From positions 2,108,001 through 2,172,000 of the forward strand of contig NZ_CP094358.1 of assembly GCF_022807975.1 (NCBI RefSeq): 64,000 nucleotides of DNA. Direction: 5' to 3'. This document shows positions 18,086 to 26,688 of the stretch, one piece after another. The position numbers and the translations under genes were made by a program. Under the pieces are notes generated by a model. That model had not been told where the DNA came from and did not search any database. It saw only the letters and a list, made by a program, of their open reading frames with translations. Each line of letters opens with the position of its first letter. Position 1 is the stretch's first letter. The stretch is from Abyssalbus ytuae (GTDB taxonomy: Bacteria > Bacteroidota > Bacteroidia > Flavobacteriales > Flavobacteriaceae).

Positions 18086-18987
18086 GTAAATACTATTTAA
18101 ATTATTTAGACGAATTAGAATCGGAAGCAATTTATGTGTTGCGTGAAGTGTGGGCACAGTTTCAAAACCCGGTAATACTCTTTTCCGGAGGAAAAGATTC
18201 AATAGTAGTAACACACCTGGCAAGAAAGGCCTTTTTTCCCAGCAAAATTCCTTTTGCATTGCTGCATGTTGATACGGGGCATAACTTTCCCGAAACTATT
18301 AAATTCAGAGACGATTTAATAAAAGAACTCGGGGTAAGGCTCCTGGTGGGATCCGTTCAAAAATCAATAGACCAGGGAAGGGTTGCAGAAGAAAAAGGGA
18401 AGAATGCCACCAGGAATACATTACAAATAACAACTCTTTTAGATGCTATAGAAGAGCATAAAATTGACTGTGCCATAGGCGGAGGAAGAAGGGATGAAGA
18501 AAAAGCCCGGGCAAAAGAACGCTTCTTTTCTCATAGAGATGATTTTGGCCAGTGGGATCCAAAAAACCAACGACCGGAATTATGGAACTTATTTAATGGA
18601 AAATATTTTGAAGGAGAACATTTCAGGGCATTCCCGATAAGTAACTGGACTGAAATGGATGTATGGAACTACATTAAAAGAGAAAATATTCAAATACCTT
18701 CTCTTTATTTTGCCCATGAACGCGAAGTAGTATGGAGAAATAATTCATGGATACCAAAATCAGAATTTTTGGTGTTAGATGAAAAAGAGGAAATAGTCAC
18801 AAAAAAAATAAGATTCAGAACTTTAGGAGATATAACTATTACAGGAGGAATTGAGTCGGATGCCGATACCATGGAAAAAATTGTTCAGGAAGTATCTGCT
18901 ATGAGACAAACGGAACGAGGTAACAGGGCAGATGATAAACGTTCTGAAACCGCAATGGAGGACCGGAAAAGAGAAGGGTATTTTTAA
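18082..18987 (+). CDS. cysD: Sulfate adenylyltransferase subunit 2
   Basis: Catalytic subunit of the heterodimeric ATP sulfurylase, which makes APS from sulfate and ATP, 301 aa of normal length. The PP-loop ATP-pyrophosphatase motif FSGGKDSIVV is at 34-43. GGGRRDEEKARAKER and the C-terminal ERGNRADDK...MEDRKREGYF are invariant family segments. Translation is coupled to cysC by the ATGA overlap. Its partner cysN is normally adjacent, but here about 325 bp of non-coding sequence with a broken GIY-YIG gene intervenes. Confidence 0.96.
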   Translation: MSKYYLNYLDELESEAIYVLREVWAQFQNPVILFSGGKDSIVVTHLARKAFFPSKIPFALLHVDTGHNFPETIKFRDDLIKELGVRLLVGSVQKSIDQGRVAEEKGKNATRNTLQITTLLDAIEEHKIDCAIGGGRRDEEKARAKERFFSHRDDFGQWDPKNQRPELWNLFNGKYFEGEHFRAFPISNWTEMDVWNYIKRENIQIPSLYFAHEREVVWRNNSWIPKSEFLVLDEKEEIVTKKIRFRTLGDITITGGIESDADTMEKIVQEVSAMRQTERGNRADDKRSETAMEDRKREGYF

Positions 18988-19056
18988 ACATGTATTAATT
19001 GGTCCAAAGGCCGCCAATTTGAGTCTGTAGACGGATATTATTGGTGAAAGATAAAA

Positions 19057-19230
19057 CAATATTATGTTTATATGCTTGAATGCAGTGATAAGTCATTTTA
19101 TATAGGAATTACCTCTGATATTGAAAAAAGGCTATATCAACACAATGCAGGGAGCAATTAAAATAAAGAAACAACTAAAAGGCTGGAGCAGGAAAAAATT
19201 GCTTTAATAGAAAAAGAAGGGAAAAATTGA
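19057..19230 (+). pseudogene. Decayed GIY-YIG endonuclease gene between cysD and cysN
   Basis: The frame starting at 19057 reads QYYVYMLECSDKSFYIGI then TSDIEKRLYQHNAGSN, the N-terminal half of a short UvrC-like GIY-YIG nuclease, and then stops at TAA 19159. In the next frame, from 19166, comes KKQLKGWSRKK, the family's C-terminal signature, and after a shift within a run of six A the original frame resumes as IALIEKEGKN and ends at TGA. The middle of the domain (about 30 residues) is missing. At least one deletion and two frame changes show that it is inactive. No function is expected. It marks a past insertion into the cys operon. Confidence 0.75.
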
Positions 19231-19312
19231 TTGAATATTTCAAAAACTATACTTAATATGGGTCTATGACAGGCGCAGACTGAGAAAAAATATAATTTAT
19301 TTAATTAAAAAA

Positions 19313-20569
19313 ATGCAAATAGGAAATAACCAATTATTAAGATTTACAACCGCAGGAAGTGTAGACGACGGTAAAAGCACATTAATTGGCCGATTATTAT
19401 ACGATTCAAAATCAATTTTTGAAGACCAGCTTGAAGCCATAGAAAATACAAGCAAAAAGAAGGGACATGAAGGTGTTGATTTAGCTTTATTTACCGATGG
19501 GCTCCGTGACGAAAGAGAGCAGGGAATAACAATAGATGTAGCTTACAGATATTTTACTACGCCAAAACGAAAGTTTATAATTGCCGATACTCCCGGGCAT
19601 ATTCAGTACACCCGGAATATGGTAACCGGAGCATCCACTGCAAATGCAGCAATTATTCTGATTGATGCACGCCACGGAGTTATTGAGCAAACCAAAAGGC
19701 ATTCTTTTATAGCATCACTTCTTCAGATTCCTCACATTATAGTGTGTATCAACAAAATGGACCTGGTGGAGTTTTCGGAAGAAGTTTATAATAACATCAT
19801 TTCCCAATATGAAGAATTCTCATCCAAACTACTGGTAAAAGATATAAGGTTCATTCCTATAAGCGCACTTTTAGGAGACAATGTGGTAAACAGGTCTGAG
19901 AACATGGGTTGGTACCAGGGAGCTCCTTTGTTGCATACTCTCGAAACAATGCATATTGCCAGTGACATTAATAAAGTTGATGCCCGTTTTCCCGTACAGA
20001 CGGTGCTAAGGCCCCAGAACGACCAACATAGGGATTACAGGGGCTATGCCGGAAGAGTGGCCAGCGGAATTTTCAGAAAAGGTGATGAAGTAAGTGTCCT
20101 CCCTTCAGGATTTACTTCTAAAATAAAATCTATTGATACCTACAACGGAGAACTGGAAGAAGCCTTCGCTCCTATGTCAGTTTCAATTCAGTTAGAAGAT
20201 GATATTGACATTAGCAGGGGAGATATGATTGTAAGAACCAAAAATGTACCCGAAGTAAACCAGGATATAGAAGTTATGCTTTGCTGGCTTCATAATAACC
20301 CTGCAAGGCCAAGAGCCAAATACACAATTCGTCATACTTCCAATGAACAAAAAGCAATGATAAGAGAAGTGGTTTATAAAATTGATATTAATACACTTTC
20401 CAGGAAAAACGATGATATTGAAATAGGAATGAACGATATATGTAAAGTTAAAATAAGAACAACCAAACCATTAATGTACGATTCCTACCGGGAAAACCGG
20501 ACTACAGGAAGTATCATTTTAATTGATGATACTACTAATGAAACAGTGGCAGCCGGAATGATTGTGTAA
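19313..20569 (+). CDS. cysN: Sulfate adenylyltransferase subunit 1 (GTPase)
   Basis: Regulatory GTPase subunit of ATP sulfurylase, 418 aa, EF-Tu-like. Its GTP hydrolysis drives APS formation by CysD. The G1 loop GSVDDGKST is at 15-23, followed by the GITIDVAYRYF switch region, DTPGH (G3) and NKMD (G4). Two beta-barrel domains follow. No fused APS kinase domain is present, consistent with the separate cysC. ATG 19313 gives the normal N-terminus. It is the last gene of the operon. An AT-rich 9-bp hairpin follows 16 bp after the stop. Confidence 0.96.
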   Translation: MQIGNNQLLRFTTAGSVDDGKSTLIGRLLYDSKSIFEDQLEAIENTSKKKGHEGVDLALFTDGLRDEREQGITIDVAYRYFTTPKRKFIIADTPGHIQYTRNMVTGASTANAAIILIDARHGVIEQTKRHSFIASLLQIPHIIVCINKMDLVEFSEEVYNNIISQYEEFSSKLLVKDIRFIPISALLGDNVVNRSENMGWYQGAPLLHTLETMHIASDINKVDARFPVQTVLRPQNDQHRDYRGYAGRVASGIFRKGDEVSVLPSGFTSKIKSIDTYNGELEEAFAPMSVSIQLEDDIDISRGDMIVRTKNVPEVNQDIEVMLCWLHNNPARPRAKYTIRHTSNEQKAMIREVVYKIDINTLSRKNDDIEIGMNDICKVKIRTTKPLMYDSYRENRTTGSIILIDDTTNETVAAGMIV

Positions 20570-20585
20570 TTAAGGATTCATCTTA

Positions 20586-20607
20586 TTTTTTCTCGGTTGA
20601 GAAAAAA
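20586..20607 (+). terminator. Hairpin after cysN, possible terminator
   Basis: Perfect 9-bp stem TTTTTTCTC / GAGAAAAAA with GGTT loop. It lacks a downstream T-tract on the plus strand, so termination is uncertain. Confidence 0.35.
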
Positions 20608-20681
20608 ATTGTTCGGGAAATTCTTTGTTACTTAAAGAAGGTTTTTTGTTATAAATATAACTCTCATATAAAAAGAACTCG

Positions 20682-20689
20682 TATTTTTG
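20682..20689 (+). promoter_or_regulatory. -7 promoter element upstream of the DUF6909 gene
   Basis: TATTTTTG matches TAnnTTTG, 16 bp before the ATG. No convincing -33 box at the usual distance. Confidence 0.5.
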
Positions 20690-20705
20690 CCGACAGAAAT
20701 AACCT

Positions 20706-22379
20706 ATGAATAAAGTAAAAGGAAGAACAAGGGCTCAGGAGTCAACAGGAGCAATTGAACGGATGTATATTACAATGAGGCATTTGTTCAACAGGGGTTT
20801 TTATAAACCTATGGGTGTTTCGGGAGAAACACTAAGGGAATCATTACTTCAATTACGTCCTGAAATTTACGGTTCTGTGGCGGAAGAGAAAATTGAATTA
20901 AACGGCTTAACTTACATATTGGACAGGCTTCCGCAGGGTATTGAAGAATGCCGCTACATTAACCTTACCTCGGACGAAGGTTATAATTTATCCCATTTCA
21001 GCCCTATAATACCACCAAAACGAAGAAGGAATTGTTATCGCATTGATGAAGAACAAATGAATATTGAGATAACAAGAGGCCGGTCAGATATTTATGACAT
21101 ACTCACCCATTTAACTTTTTTGTTTATAGAATCTCATAAAATTTTTAAAAAAATATATATTGAAGATTCAGGTACTACCATACGCGACTGGAAAAAGCTG
21201 GAAGAAGCTGTGAAAAAAAAGAAACTGACCCAAAGCGAAAGGGAAATAGCCCTCAGTCATGTTTCAAATATTATTGGTCGTACTTTTGACGAAGTTTTAG
21301 ACGCACATAAAATTTTTGCTACTAAAGAAAAACCGGAACAGTTTTTAAACATAATTTATTGGATGGGCAAGCTTTCTTTAGATGAAGAAATTTCAGGAGA
21401 AAAGCGCACAATAACTTTCAGTCCGGTTTTACGGGAACGTTTAGGACATCATATTCATGGAGAAATCTGGGCAAATAATATTAAAAAAACATTAAAAAAG
21501 AACCACCTTTTGGGCCGCCCCATACATATCATAAGTGCTAATATGCACAGCGTCATGAATTACCTGTATGCTCCGCTGATCTTTAAAAAAGAATTTGACA
21601 ATGCAAAAAGTGAGTATGAAGTTTTTGAAAAACTGAGTCAGCCCGAAAATGCTTCGCTTACTAAAAAAATAAAAGACTATGCCGAGAAAAACGGGATGAT
21701 TAGTATAAAAGATACTTCCGGCACTAACATAGACGTACAAATATTTGACACTTCCCGACTAAAATATAATAACTCTTCAAATTTGGAAGAAGAAAAAAAA
21801 CCTGTTTTATTTGTAATGGATTACGCTTTTGGCGAACAGGCTTATGAAACTATAGATGAATTTTTAAAACCATACAAAGAAACCAGGTCCAACGTACAAT
21901 TTTTAAATGTGGTATCAGTTTCTGTAATGGGGAAGGCAGGTATTCTTGAAGGAGGTAAAGGAGATTTAATGATCCCTACGGCACATATTTTTGAAGGTAC
22001 CGCAGATAATTATCCTTTTAAGAATGAGTTTTCTAAAAAAGATTTTGAAGGAAACGGATTGAAAGTTTTTGAAGGATCTATGGTAACGGTATTAGGAACC
22101 TCTTTACAAAACAGGGATATTCTTAAATTTTTTCATGAAAGCACCTGGAATGTCGTGGGAATAGAAATGGAAGGAGCCCATTACCAAAAAGCAGTCCAGT
22201 CGGCCTCAAAAATAAGGAAAAGCATCTCCCAGGATGTAAAAGTGAGATATGCTTATTATGCTTCCGACAATCCCCTGGAAACCGGAAGCACACTGGCATC
22301 CGGAAGTTTAGGAATCACAGGGGTAAAACCCACCTATTTAATAACAAAAAAAATATTAGAACAAATATTCAACTCTTAA
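20706..22379 (+). CDS. DUF6909 family protein, C-terminal half resembles nucleoside phosphorylase fold
   Basis: A 557-aa cytoplasmic protein without signal or membrane segment. From memory it corresponds to the Bacteroidota family DUF6909, function unknown. Around residue 405 it has VSVMGKAGILEGGKGDLMIP followed by TAHIFEGTADNYPF, and at about 484-497 VGIEMEGAHYQKAV. An EMEG motif after a GDLMIPT-type strand is the pattern of the PNP/UDP (MTA/SAH nucleosidase) superfamily, where the Met-Glu pair binds ribose. The ~350-residue N-terminal part has no family I recognise. It has its own promoter and is 4 bp upstream of the Wzz-like gene. Function as a nucleoside- or nucleotide-cleaving enzyme is a hypothesis only. 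Confidence 0.75.
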   Translation: MNKVKGRTRAQESTGAIERMYITMRHLFNRGFYKPMGVSGETLRESLLQLRPEIYGSVAEEKIELNGLTYILDRLPQGIEECRYINLTSDEGYNLSHFSPIIPPKRRRNCYRIDEEQMNIEITRGRSDIYDILTHLTFLFIESHKIFKKIYIEDSGTTIRDWKKLEEAVKKKKLTQSEREIALSHVSNIIGRTFDEVLDAHKIFATKEKPEQFLNIIYWMGKLSLDEEISGEKRTITFSPVLRERLGHHIHGEIWANNIKKTLKKNHLLGRPIHIISANMHSVMNYLYAPLIFKKEFDNAKSEYEVFEKLSQPENASLTKKIKDYAEKNGMISIKDTSGTNIDVQIFDTSRLKYNNSSNLEEEKKPVLFVMDYAFGEQAYETIDEFLKPYKETRSNVQFLNVVSVSVMGKAGILEGGKGDLMIPTAHIFEGTADNYPFKNEFSKKDFEGNGLKVFEGSMVTVLGTSLQNRDILKFFHESTWNVVGIEMEGAHYQKAVQSASKIRKSISQDVKVRYAYYASDNPLETGSTLASGSLGITGVKPTYLITKKILEQIFNS

Positions 22380-22383
22380 ATAC

Positions 22384-23442
22384 ATGAGCGAAAATATTAA
22401 ACCCCAAAATTCATCTGAAGAAGTAGATTTAGGCCAATTATTCAAACTTATTGGCGATGCATTTAATAAGTTATTCAGGTTTATAGGAAATATTTTTAAA
22501 TGGATATTTCATTTCCTGATAGGGATATTAATTTTTGTTCAGAAGCATTTTTTAAAGTTTGCCATTGCTGGTTTAATAGGATTGATAATCGGAGGTATAC
22601 TGGATTACCGAAAAGAACCGAAATACATCTCCAAAATGGTGGTAGAGCCTAATTTTCAAAGTGTCCAGCAGCTATATAATGATATTGATTTTTATAATGA
22701 ATTGGCTTCTTCCAAAGATTCTGTCACCCTTGCCTCCTCTTTGAATATATCGGTAAGTGAAGCAGCTTCTATTAAGGAAATAAAATCCAGGTCTTTTTCC
22801 GATGAAAATCAAAAATTTAAATTATTCGATGCTTTCCTGAAAACTCTTGATACCACTACCAGGGCAATTATAGATTATAAATCTTTTCTGGATAACTTTA
22901 ATACCTTTGACGCACGTTTTCATGAAATCAGTATTATAAGCACGAACAGTAGGGTGGCAAAAAAAACCCAAGGGGCTATTATATCCTCCATCACTAATAA
23001 CGATTATTTTGAACTTCAGAAAAAAATAAGTGACGAAAATATTGTACTGCAGGAAGAAATATATAAAACCCAATTACAACAAATAGATTCTTTACAGAGA
23101 TTTTACCGGGAGGTTATGCTTAAAACTGCTGAAAAAGAAGGTGGCGGTACCACTATTAATCTGGCAGGAACGAAAGAAGATACCAAAGAACTTGAACTCC
23201 TGAAACAAATAGACATTCTGAAGGAAAATTTAGTGCTTCTTAACCAGGAAAGAGCCAATAAAGCCAATACCCTGAATGTAATTTCTGCTTTTCCAGAGCG
23301 TGGTGTAGAAATGAAAAAAGTTTTTGACAGGTACTTATTCTGGTGTTTTGGGGGGGCTATAGCAGTCATGTTTTTAGTATTAGTTTTAAGGGAATTAAAC
23401 AGATTTTTAGAAAAATATCAGAAAAACAACATGGCCAAATGA
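22384..23442 (+). CDS. Wzz/chain-length-determinant-like inner membrane protein
   Basis: A 352-aa protein with the topology of a polysaccharide co-polymerase. Hydrophobic segments lie at about 35-75, followed by a large, mainly helical periplasmic region (about 80-310) with coiled-coil-like stretches (LELLKQIDILKENLVLLNQ) and a final transmembrane helix (about 315-337). The juxtamembrane EPKYISKMVVEPNF resembles the region after TM1 in Wzz-like proteins of Bacteroidota. There is no tyrosine kinase domain. Such proteins set O-antigen or capsule length together with Wzy. It heads the polysaccharide gene cluster, and its stop overlaps the rfbB start (ATGA). The assignment rests on topology and context more than on a strong motif. 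Confidence 0.7.
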   Translation: MSENIKPQNSSEEVDLGQLFKLIGDAFNKLFRFIGNIFKWIFHFLIGILIFVQKHFLKFAIAGLIGLIIGGILDYRKEPKYISKMVVEPNFQSVQQLYNDIDFYNELASSKDSVTLASSLNISVSEAASIKEIKSRSFSDENQKFKLFDAFLKTLDTTTRAIIDYKSFLDNFNTFDARFHEISIISTNSRVAKKTQGAIISSITNNDYFELQKKISDENIVLQEEIYKTQLQQIDSLQRFYREVMLKTAEKEGGGTTINLAGTKEDTKELELLKQIDILKENLVLLNQERANKANTLNVISAFPERGVEMKKVFDRYLFWCFGGAIAVMFLVLVLRELNRFLEKYQKNNMAK

Positions 23443-24497
23443 ATATATTAATTACCGGTGGGGCAGGATTTATAGGATCGCATGTGGTCCGGTTATTTGT
23501 TAATAAATACCCGCACTACAATATTTATAACCTGGATTTATTGACTTATGCCGGAAACCTCGAAAATTTGAAAGATATTGAGGAGAGGGAAAATTACACC
23601 TTTATAAAAGAAGATATTAATGATAGCATCAGAATAAATAGTTTATTTGAAAAATATAAATTTGATGCAGTGATTCACCTGGCGGCAGAATCACATGTAG
23701 ACAGATCGATTACTGATCCTTTGGCATTTGTCAGAACAAATATAATGGGGACTGTGAATCTCTTAAACGCTTTTAAAGAAGTATGGAAAGATGATTTTAA
23801 AGGAAAAAAGTTTTATCATATAAGTACTGATGAAGTTTATGGTACCTTGGGAACCACAGGTTTTTTTACGGAAACCACCCCGTATGACCCCAACTCACCC
23901 TATTCTGCTTCTAAAGCCAGTTCGGATCATTTTGTCAGAGCTTATGGAGAGACCTATGGATTGCCATACGTTATCACAAATTGTTCTAATAATTATGGCC
24001 CTTATCAGTTTCCTGAAAAATTAATCCCACTTTTTATCAATAATATTATTAAAAACAAACCTTTACCTCTATACGGTGACGGAAAATATACCCGGGATTG
24101 GTTATATGTTATAGACCATGCAATAGCCATAGACCTGGTATTTCATAAAGGAGAAATTAAAGAAACTTATAATATAGGAGGATTTAATGAATGGCAGAAT
24201 ATTGATTTGGTTAAGGTGCTGTGCAAATTAACGGATGAAAAACTGAACAGGCCGGAAGGCTCCTCAGAACAATTAATTACTTATGTAAAAGACAGGCCGG
24301 GGCATGATAAAAGATATGCCATAGACGCCTCAAAAATAAATGAAAAATTAGGCTGGAAACCTTCAGTCACTTTTGAAGAAGGTTTATCAAAGACCATTGA
24401 CTGGTATTTAGATAATCAGCAATGGCTGGATCATGTTACTTCGGGCCAGTATCAGAAGTATTATGAAGAAATGTATAAAAACCGTGAATTAAAATGA
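23439..24497 (+). CDS. rfbB: dTDP-glucose 4,6-dehydratase
   Basis: Second step of dTDP-L-rhamnose synthesis: NAD-dependent conversion of dTDP-glucose to the 4-keto-6-deoxy sugar. It is a short-chain dehydrogenase fold of 352 aa. The nucleotide-binding GGAGFIGS is at 7-14, [12 protein letters not shown] and STDEVYG contain the active-site Thr/Asp/Glu, and YSASKASSD the catalytic Tyr and Lys. ATG 23439 overlaps the previous stop (ATGA) and gives the standard N-terminus [14 protein letters not shown]. Frame extension upstream would overlap the Wzz-like gene and is rejected. First of rfbB-A-C-D. Confidence 0.96.
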   Translation: MNILITGGAGFIGSHVVRLFVNKYPHYNIYNLDLLTYAGNLENLKDIEERENYTFIKEDINDSIRINSLFEKYKFDAVIHLAAESHVDRSITDPLAFVRTNIMGTVNLLNAFKEVWKDDFKGKKFYHISTDEVYGTLGTTGFFTETTPYDPNSPYSASKASSDHFVRAYGETYGLPYVITNCSNNYGPYQFPEKLIPLFINNIIKNKPLPLYGDGKYTRDWLYVIDHAIAIDLVFHKGEIKETYNIGGFNEWQNIDLVKVLCKLTDEKLNRPEGSSEQLITYVKDRPGHDKRYAIDASKINEKLGWKPSVTFEEGLSKTIDWYLDNQQWLDHVTSGQYQKYYEEMYKNRELK

Positions 24498-25363
24498 AAG
24501 GAATAGTACTTGCCGGTGGTTCCGGAACAAGATTACACCCTTTAACGTTGGCCGTAAGTAAGCAGTTAATGCCTATTTATGATAAGCCCATGATTTATTA
24601 TCCGATCTCGACGCTTATTTGGTCGGGAATAAAAGATATCCTAATCATATCAACGCCTCACGATTTGCCATTGTTTAAAAAGCTTTTAGGAGACGGAAAA
24701 AAATATGGCTGCAATTTTCAATATGAAGTACAGGAGGCACCAAATGGATTAGCGGAGGCATTTATTATAGGAGAAGAGTTTATAGGAGTAGATAAGGTAG
24801 CACTTATATTGGGAGACAACATATTTTATGGAACTGGGTTATCCAGATTACTTCAGGCAAATAACAATCCTGAAGGAGGTATAATTTATGCCTACAGAGT
24901 TCATGATCCCGAACGTTATGGTGTGGTTGAGTTTGATAGGGACGGAAAAGTCATATCAATTGAAGAAAAGCCAAAACAGCCGAAGTCTAATTATGCGGTT
25001 CCAGGGATTTATTTTTACGATAATTCAGTAGTTGAGGTTGCAAAAAATATAAAACCTAGTGATCGTGGAGAATTGGAAATAACTGATGTGAATCGGGTGT
25101 ATCTGGAAAAGGGAGAGCTGAATGTGAGTATTCTCGATAGGGGAACTGCCTGGCTGGATACTGGAACATTTCAATCATTGATGCAGGCAGCTCAATTTGT
25201 GGAAGTCATAGAAGAAAGACAAGGTCTTAAAATCGGTTCTATAGAAGGTGCCTCTTATGAAATGGGATTTATTGATGAAAGCCAATTTCGAAAACTCGCA
25301 AAACCTCTGATGAAGAGTGGTTATGGAAAAAATTTGTTGGGTTTATTGAATAAAAAGAAATGA
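24494..25363 (+). CDS. rfbA: Glucose-1-phosphate thymidylyltransferase
   Basis: Makes dTDP-glucose from glucose-1-phosphate and dTTP, first step of the rhamnose pathway. It is 289 aa. The nucleotidyltransferase signature [11 protein letters not shown] is at 8-18, followed by [16 protein letters not shown] and LGDNIFYG (metal-binding Asp). [12 protein letters not shown] near the C-terminus is diagnostic of RmlA. The start overlaps the rfbB stop by 4 bp (ATGA). Confidence 0.97.
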   Translation: MKGIVLAGGSGTRLHPLTLAVSKQLMPIYDKPMIYYPISTLIWSGIKDILIISTPHDLPLFKKLLGDGKKYGCNFQYEVQEAPNGLAEAFIIGEEFIGVDKVALILGDNIFYGTGLSRLLQANNNPEGGIIYAYRVHDPERYGVVEFDRDGKVISIEEKPKQPKSNYAVPGIYFYDNSVVEVAKNIKPSDRGELEITDVNRVYLEKGELNVSILDRGTAWLDTGTFQSLMQAAQFVEVIEERQGLKIGSIEGASYEMGFIDESQFRKLAKPLMKSGYGKNLLGLLNKKK

Positions 25364-25905
25364 AAGTAACAGAAACTAACCTTAAGGGGTGTGTCATTAT
25401 CGAACCTGAAGTATTTGAAGATGAAAGAGGATACTTTTTTGAAAGTTTTAATGTCTCTAAATTTGAAAAATTAATTAGCCAAAGTGTAAATTTTGTTCAG
25501 GATAATCAATCTTTTTCCAAAAAAGGAGTGTTGAGAGGAATACATTATCAAATTGGAGAGCATGCTCAGGCAAAATTAGTGAGGGTTGTTCAAGGAAAGG
25601 TCATTGATGTAGCTGTAGATCTTATCAAAGGATCAACTACCTTCGGTCAGTATATAGCAGTTGAATTATCTGCTGAAAATAAAAAACAACTTTTTATTCC
25701 ACGTGGCTTTGGGCACGGTTTTGTTGTTTTATCAGATACCGCAGAATTTTTTTATAAGTGCGACAATTACTACCATAAAGAATCAGAAGGGGGTGTGATT
25801 TATAACGATCCTCAAATAAATATTGATTGGGGCTTAAGTGATAACAAGATTTCGGTATCTGAAAAAGATGCATCCTTACCTAAGTTAAAAGACGCAAGAT
25901 TATGA
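25360..25905 (+). CDS. rfbC: dTDP-4-dehydrorhamnose 3,5-epimerase
   Basis: Cupin-fold epimerase acting at C3 and C5 of dTDP-4-keto-6-deoxyglucose, 181 aa. Visible family motifs are [12 protein letters not shown], the catalytic His in VLRGIHYQ, the [13 protein letters not shown] strand, and [29 protein letters not shown] carries the conserved Tyr region. Overlaps rfbA by ATGA and rfbD by ATGA. Confidence 0.96.
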   Translation: MKVTETNLKGCVIIEPEVFEDERGYFFESFNVSKFEKLISQSVNFVQDNQSFSKKGVLRGIHYQIGEHAQAKLVRVVQGKVIDVAVDLIKGSTTFGQYIAVELSAENKKQLFIPRGFGHGFVVLSDTAEFFYKCDNYYHKESEGGVIYNDPQINIDWGLSDNKISVSEKDASLPKLKDARL

Positions 25906-26681
25906 CAAAAGTTTTAGTTACTGGGGCAGGTGGCCAATTAGGCAAAACAATAGAAAAATTAACCCAGGATTATGCAAATATTAATTTTTTCTTTACCTCG
26001 TCTTCAGATTTAGATATTACGAAGGCTAGTGTGATAGAAAAATATTTTAAAGAATACAATCCTGATTATTGTATAAACTGTGCCGCTTATACCAATGTAG
26101 AACAAGCCGAAAAGGAGCCTGAAAAAGCATTTTCAGTAAATGCTGAAGGAGTCAGGGATTTGAGTCTTGTTTGTAAAGAATACAATACGCTTTTAATTCA
26201 TATATCAACTGATTATGTTTTTGACGGTAAAAAGGCTAGACCTTACACCACTGAGGATACTCCAAACCCTATCAATGAATATGGCAAATCTAAATTAGTC
26301 GGCGAGAAATATATTCAGCAAATTCTGAAAAAGTACTTTATTATCAGAACATCCTGGTTGTACAGTAAGGAGTTTGGAAAAAATTTTTATAAAACCATTT
26401 TGGAAAAGGCAAAAACTGAAAAGGAAATGTATATAACAACTCAACAAACCGGTTGTCCTACCGATGCGGAAAATTTAGCTGTTTATATGATTTCTATTAT
26501 TGAAAATAACACCGAAAAATATGGCCTTCATCATTTTTGCGATGGAGAAGCCATGACGTGGTATGATTTTGCAAAAAAAATAATACTTGAAAACAAATTA
26601 ACAGAGCAAGTTAAGATTGTAGAAGCTAAGAATTATCGTACTTTTGCACGAAGGCCTGAATATAGTGTATTAAGAAATTAA
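25902..26681 (+). CDS. rfbD: dTDP-4-dehydrorhamnose reductase, C-terminally short
   Basis: Final reductase producing dTDP-L-rhamnose, 259 aa. GAGGQLGKTI at 7-16 binds the cofactor, and STDYVFDG and NEYGKSKLVGE contain the catalytic Thr and Tyr-Lys pair. The protein ends at RRPEYSVLRN, where homologues usually continue for about 25 residues (RPxxSVL followed by a helix and tail). The stop comes only 8 bp before the next gene, so the tail has been lost, perhaps at a recombination join with the pse cassette. The active-site residues are intact, so activity is likely but not certain. Confidence 0.92.
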   Translation: MTKVLVTGAGGQLGKTIEKLTQDYANINFFFTSSSDLDITKASVIEKYFKEYNPDYCINCAAYTNVEQAEKEPEKAFSVNAEGVRDLSLVCKEYNTLLIHISTDYVFDGKKARPYTTEDTPNPINEYGKSKLVGEKYIQQILKKYFIIRTSWLYSKEFGKNFYKTILEKAKTEKEMYITTQQTGCPTDAENLAVYMISIIENNTEKYGLHHFCDGEAMTWYDFAKKIILENKLTEQVKIVEAKNYRTFARRPEYSVLRN

Positions 26682-26688
26682 GAATTTA

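Noticed and set aside
23343-23438. Longer start for the dTDP-glucose dehydratase
   Set aside because: It would add 32 residues that overlap the Wzz-like gene; the family N-terminus begins at the ATG at 23439.
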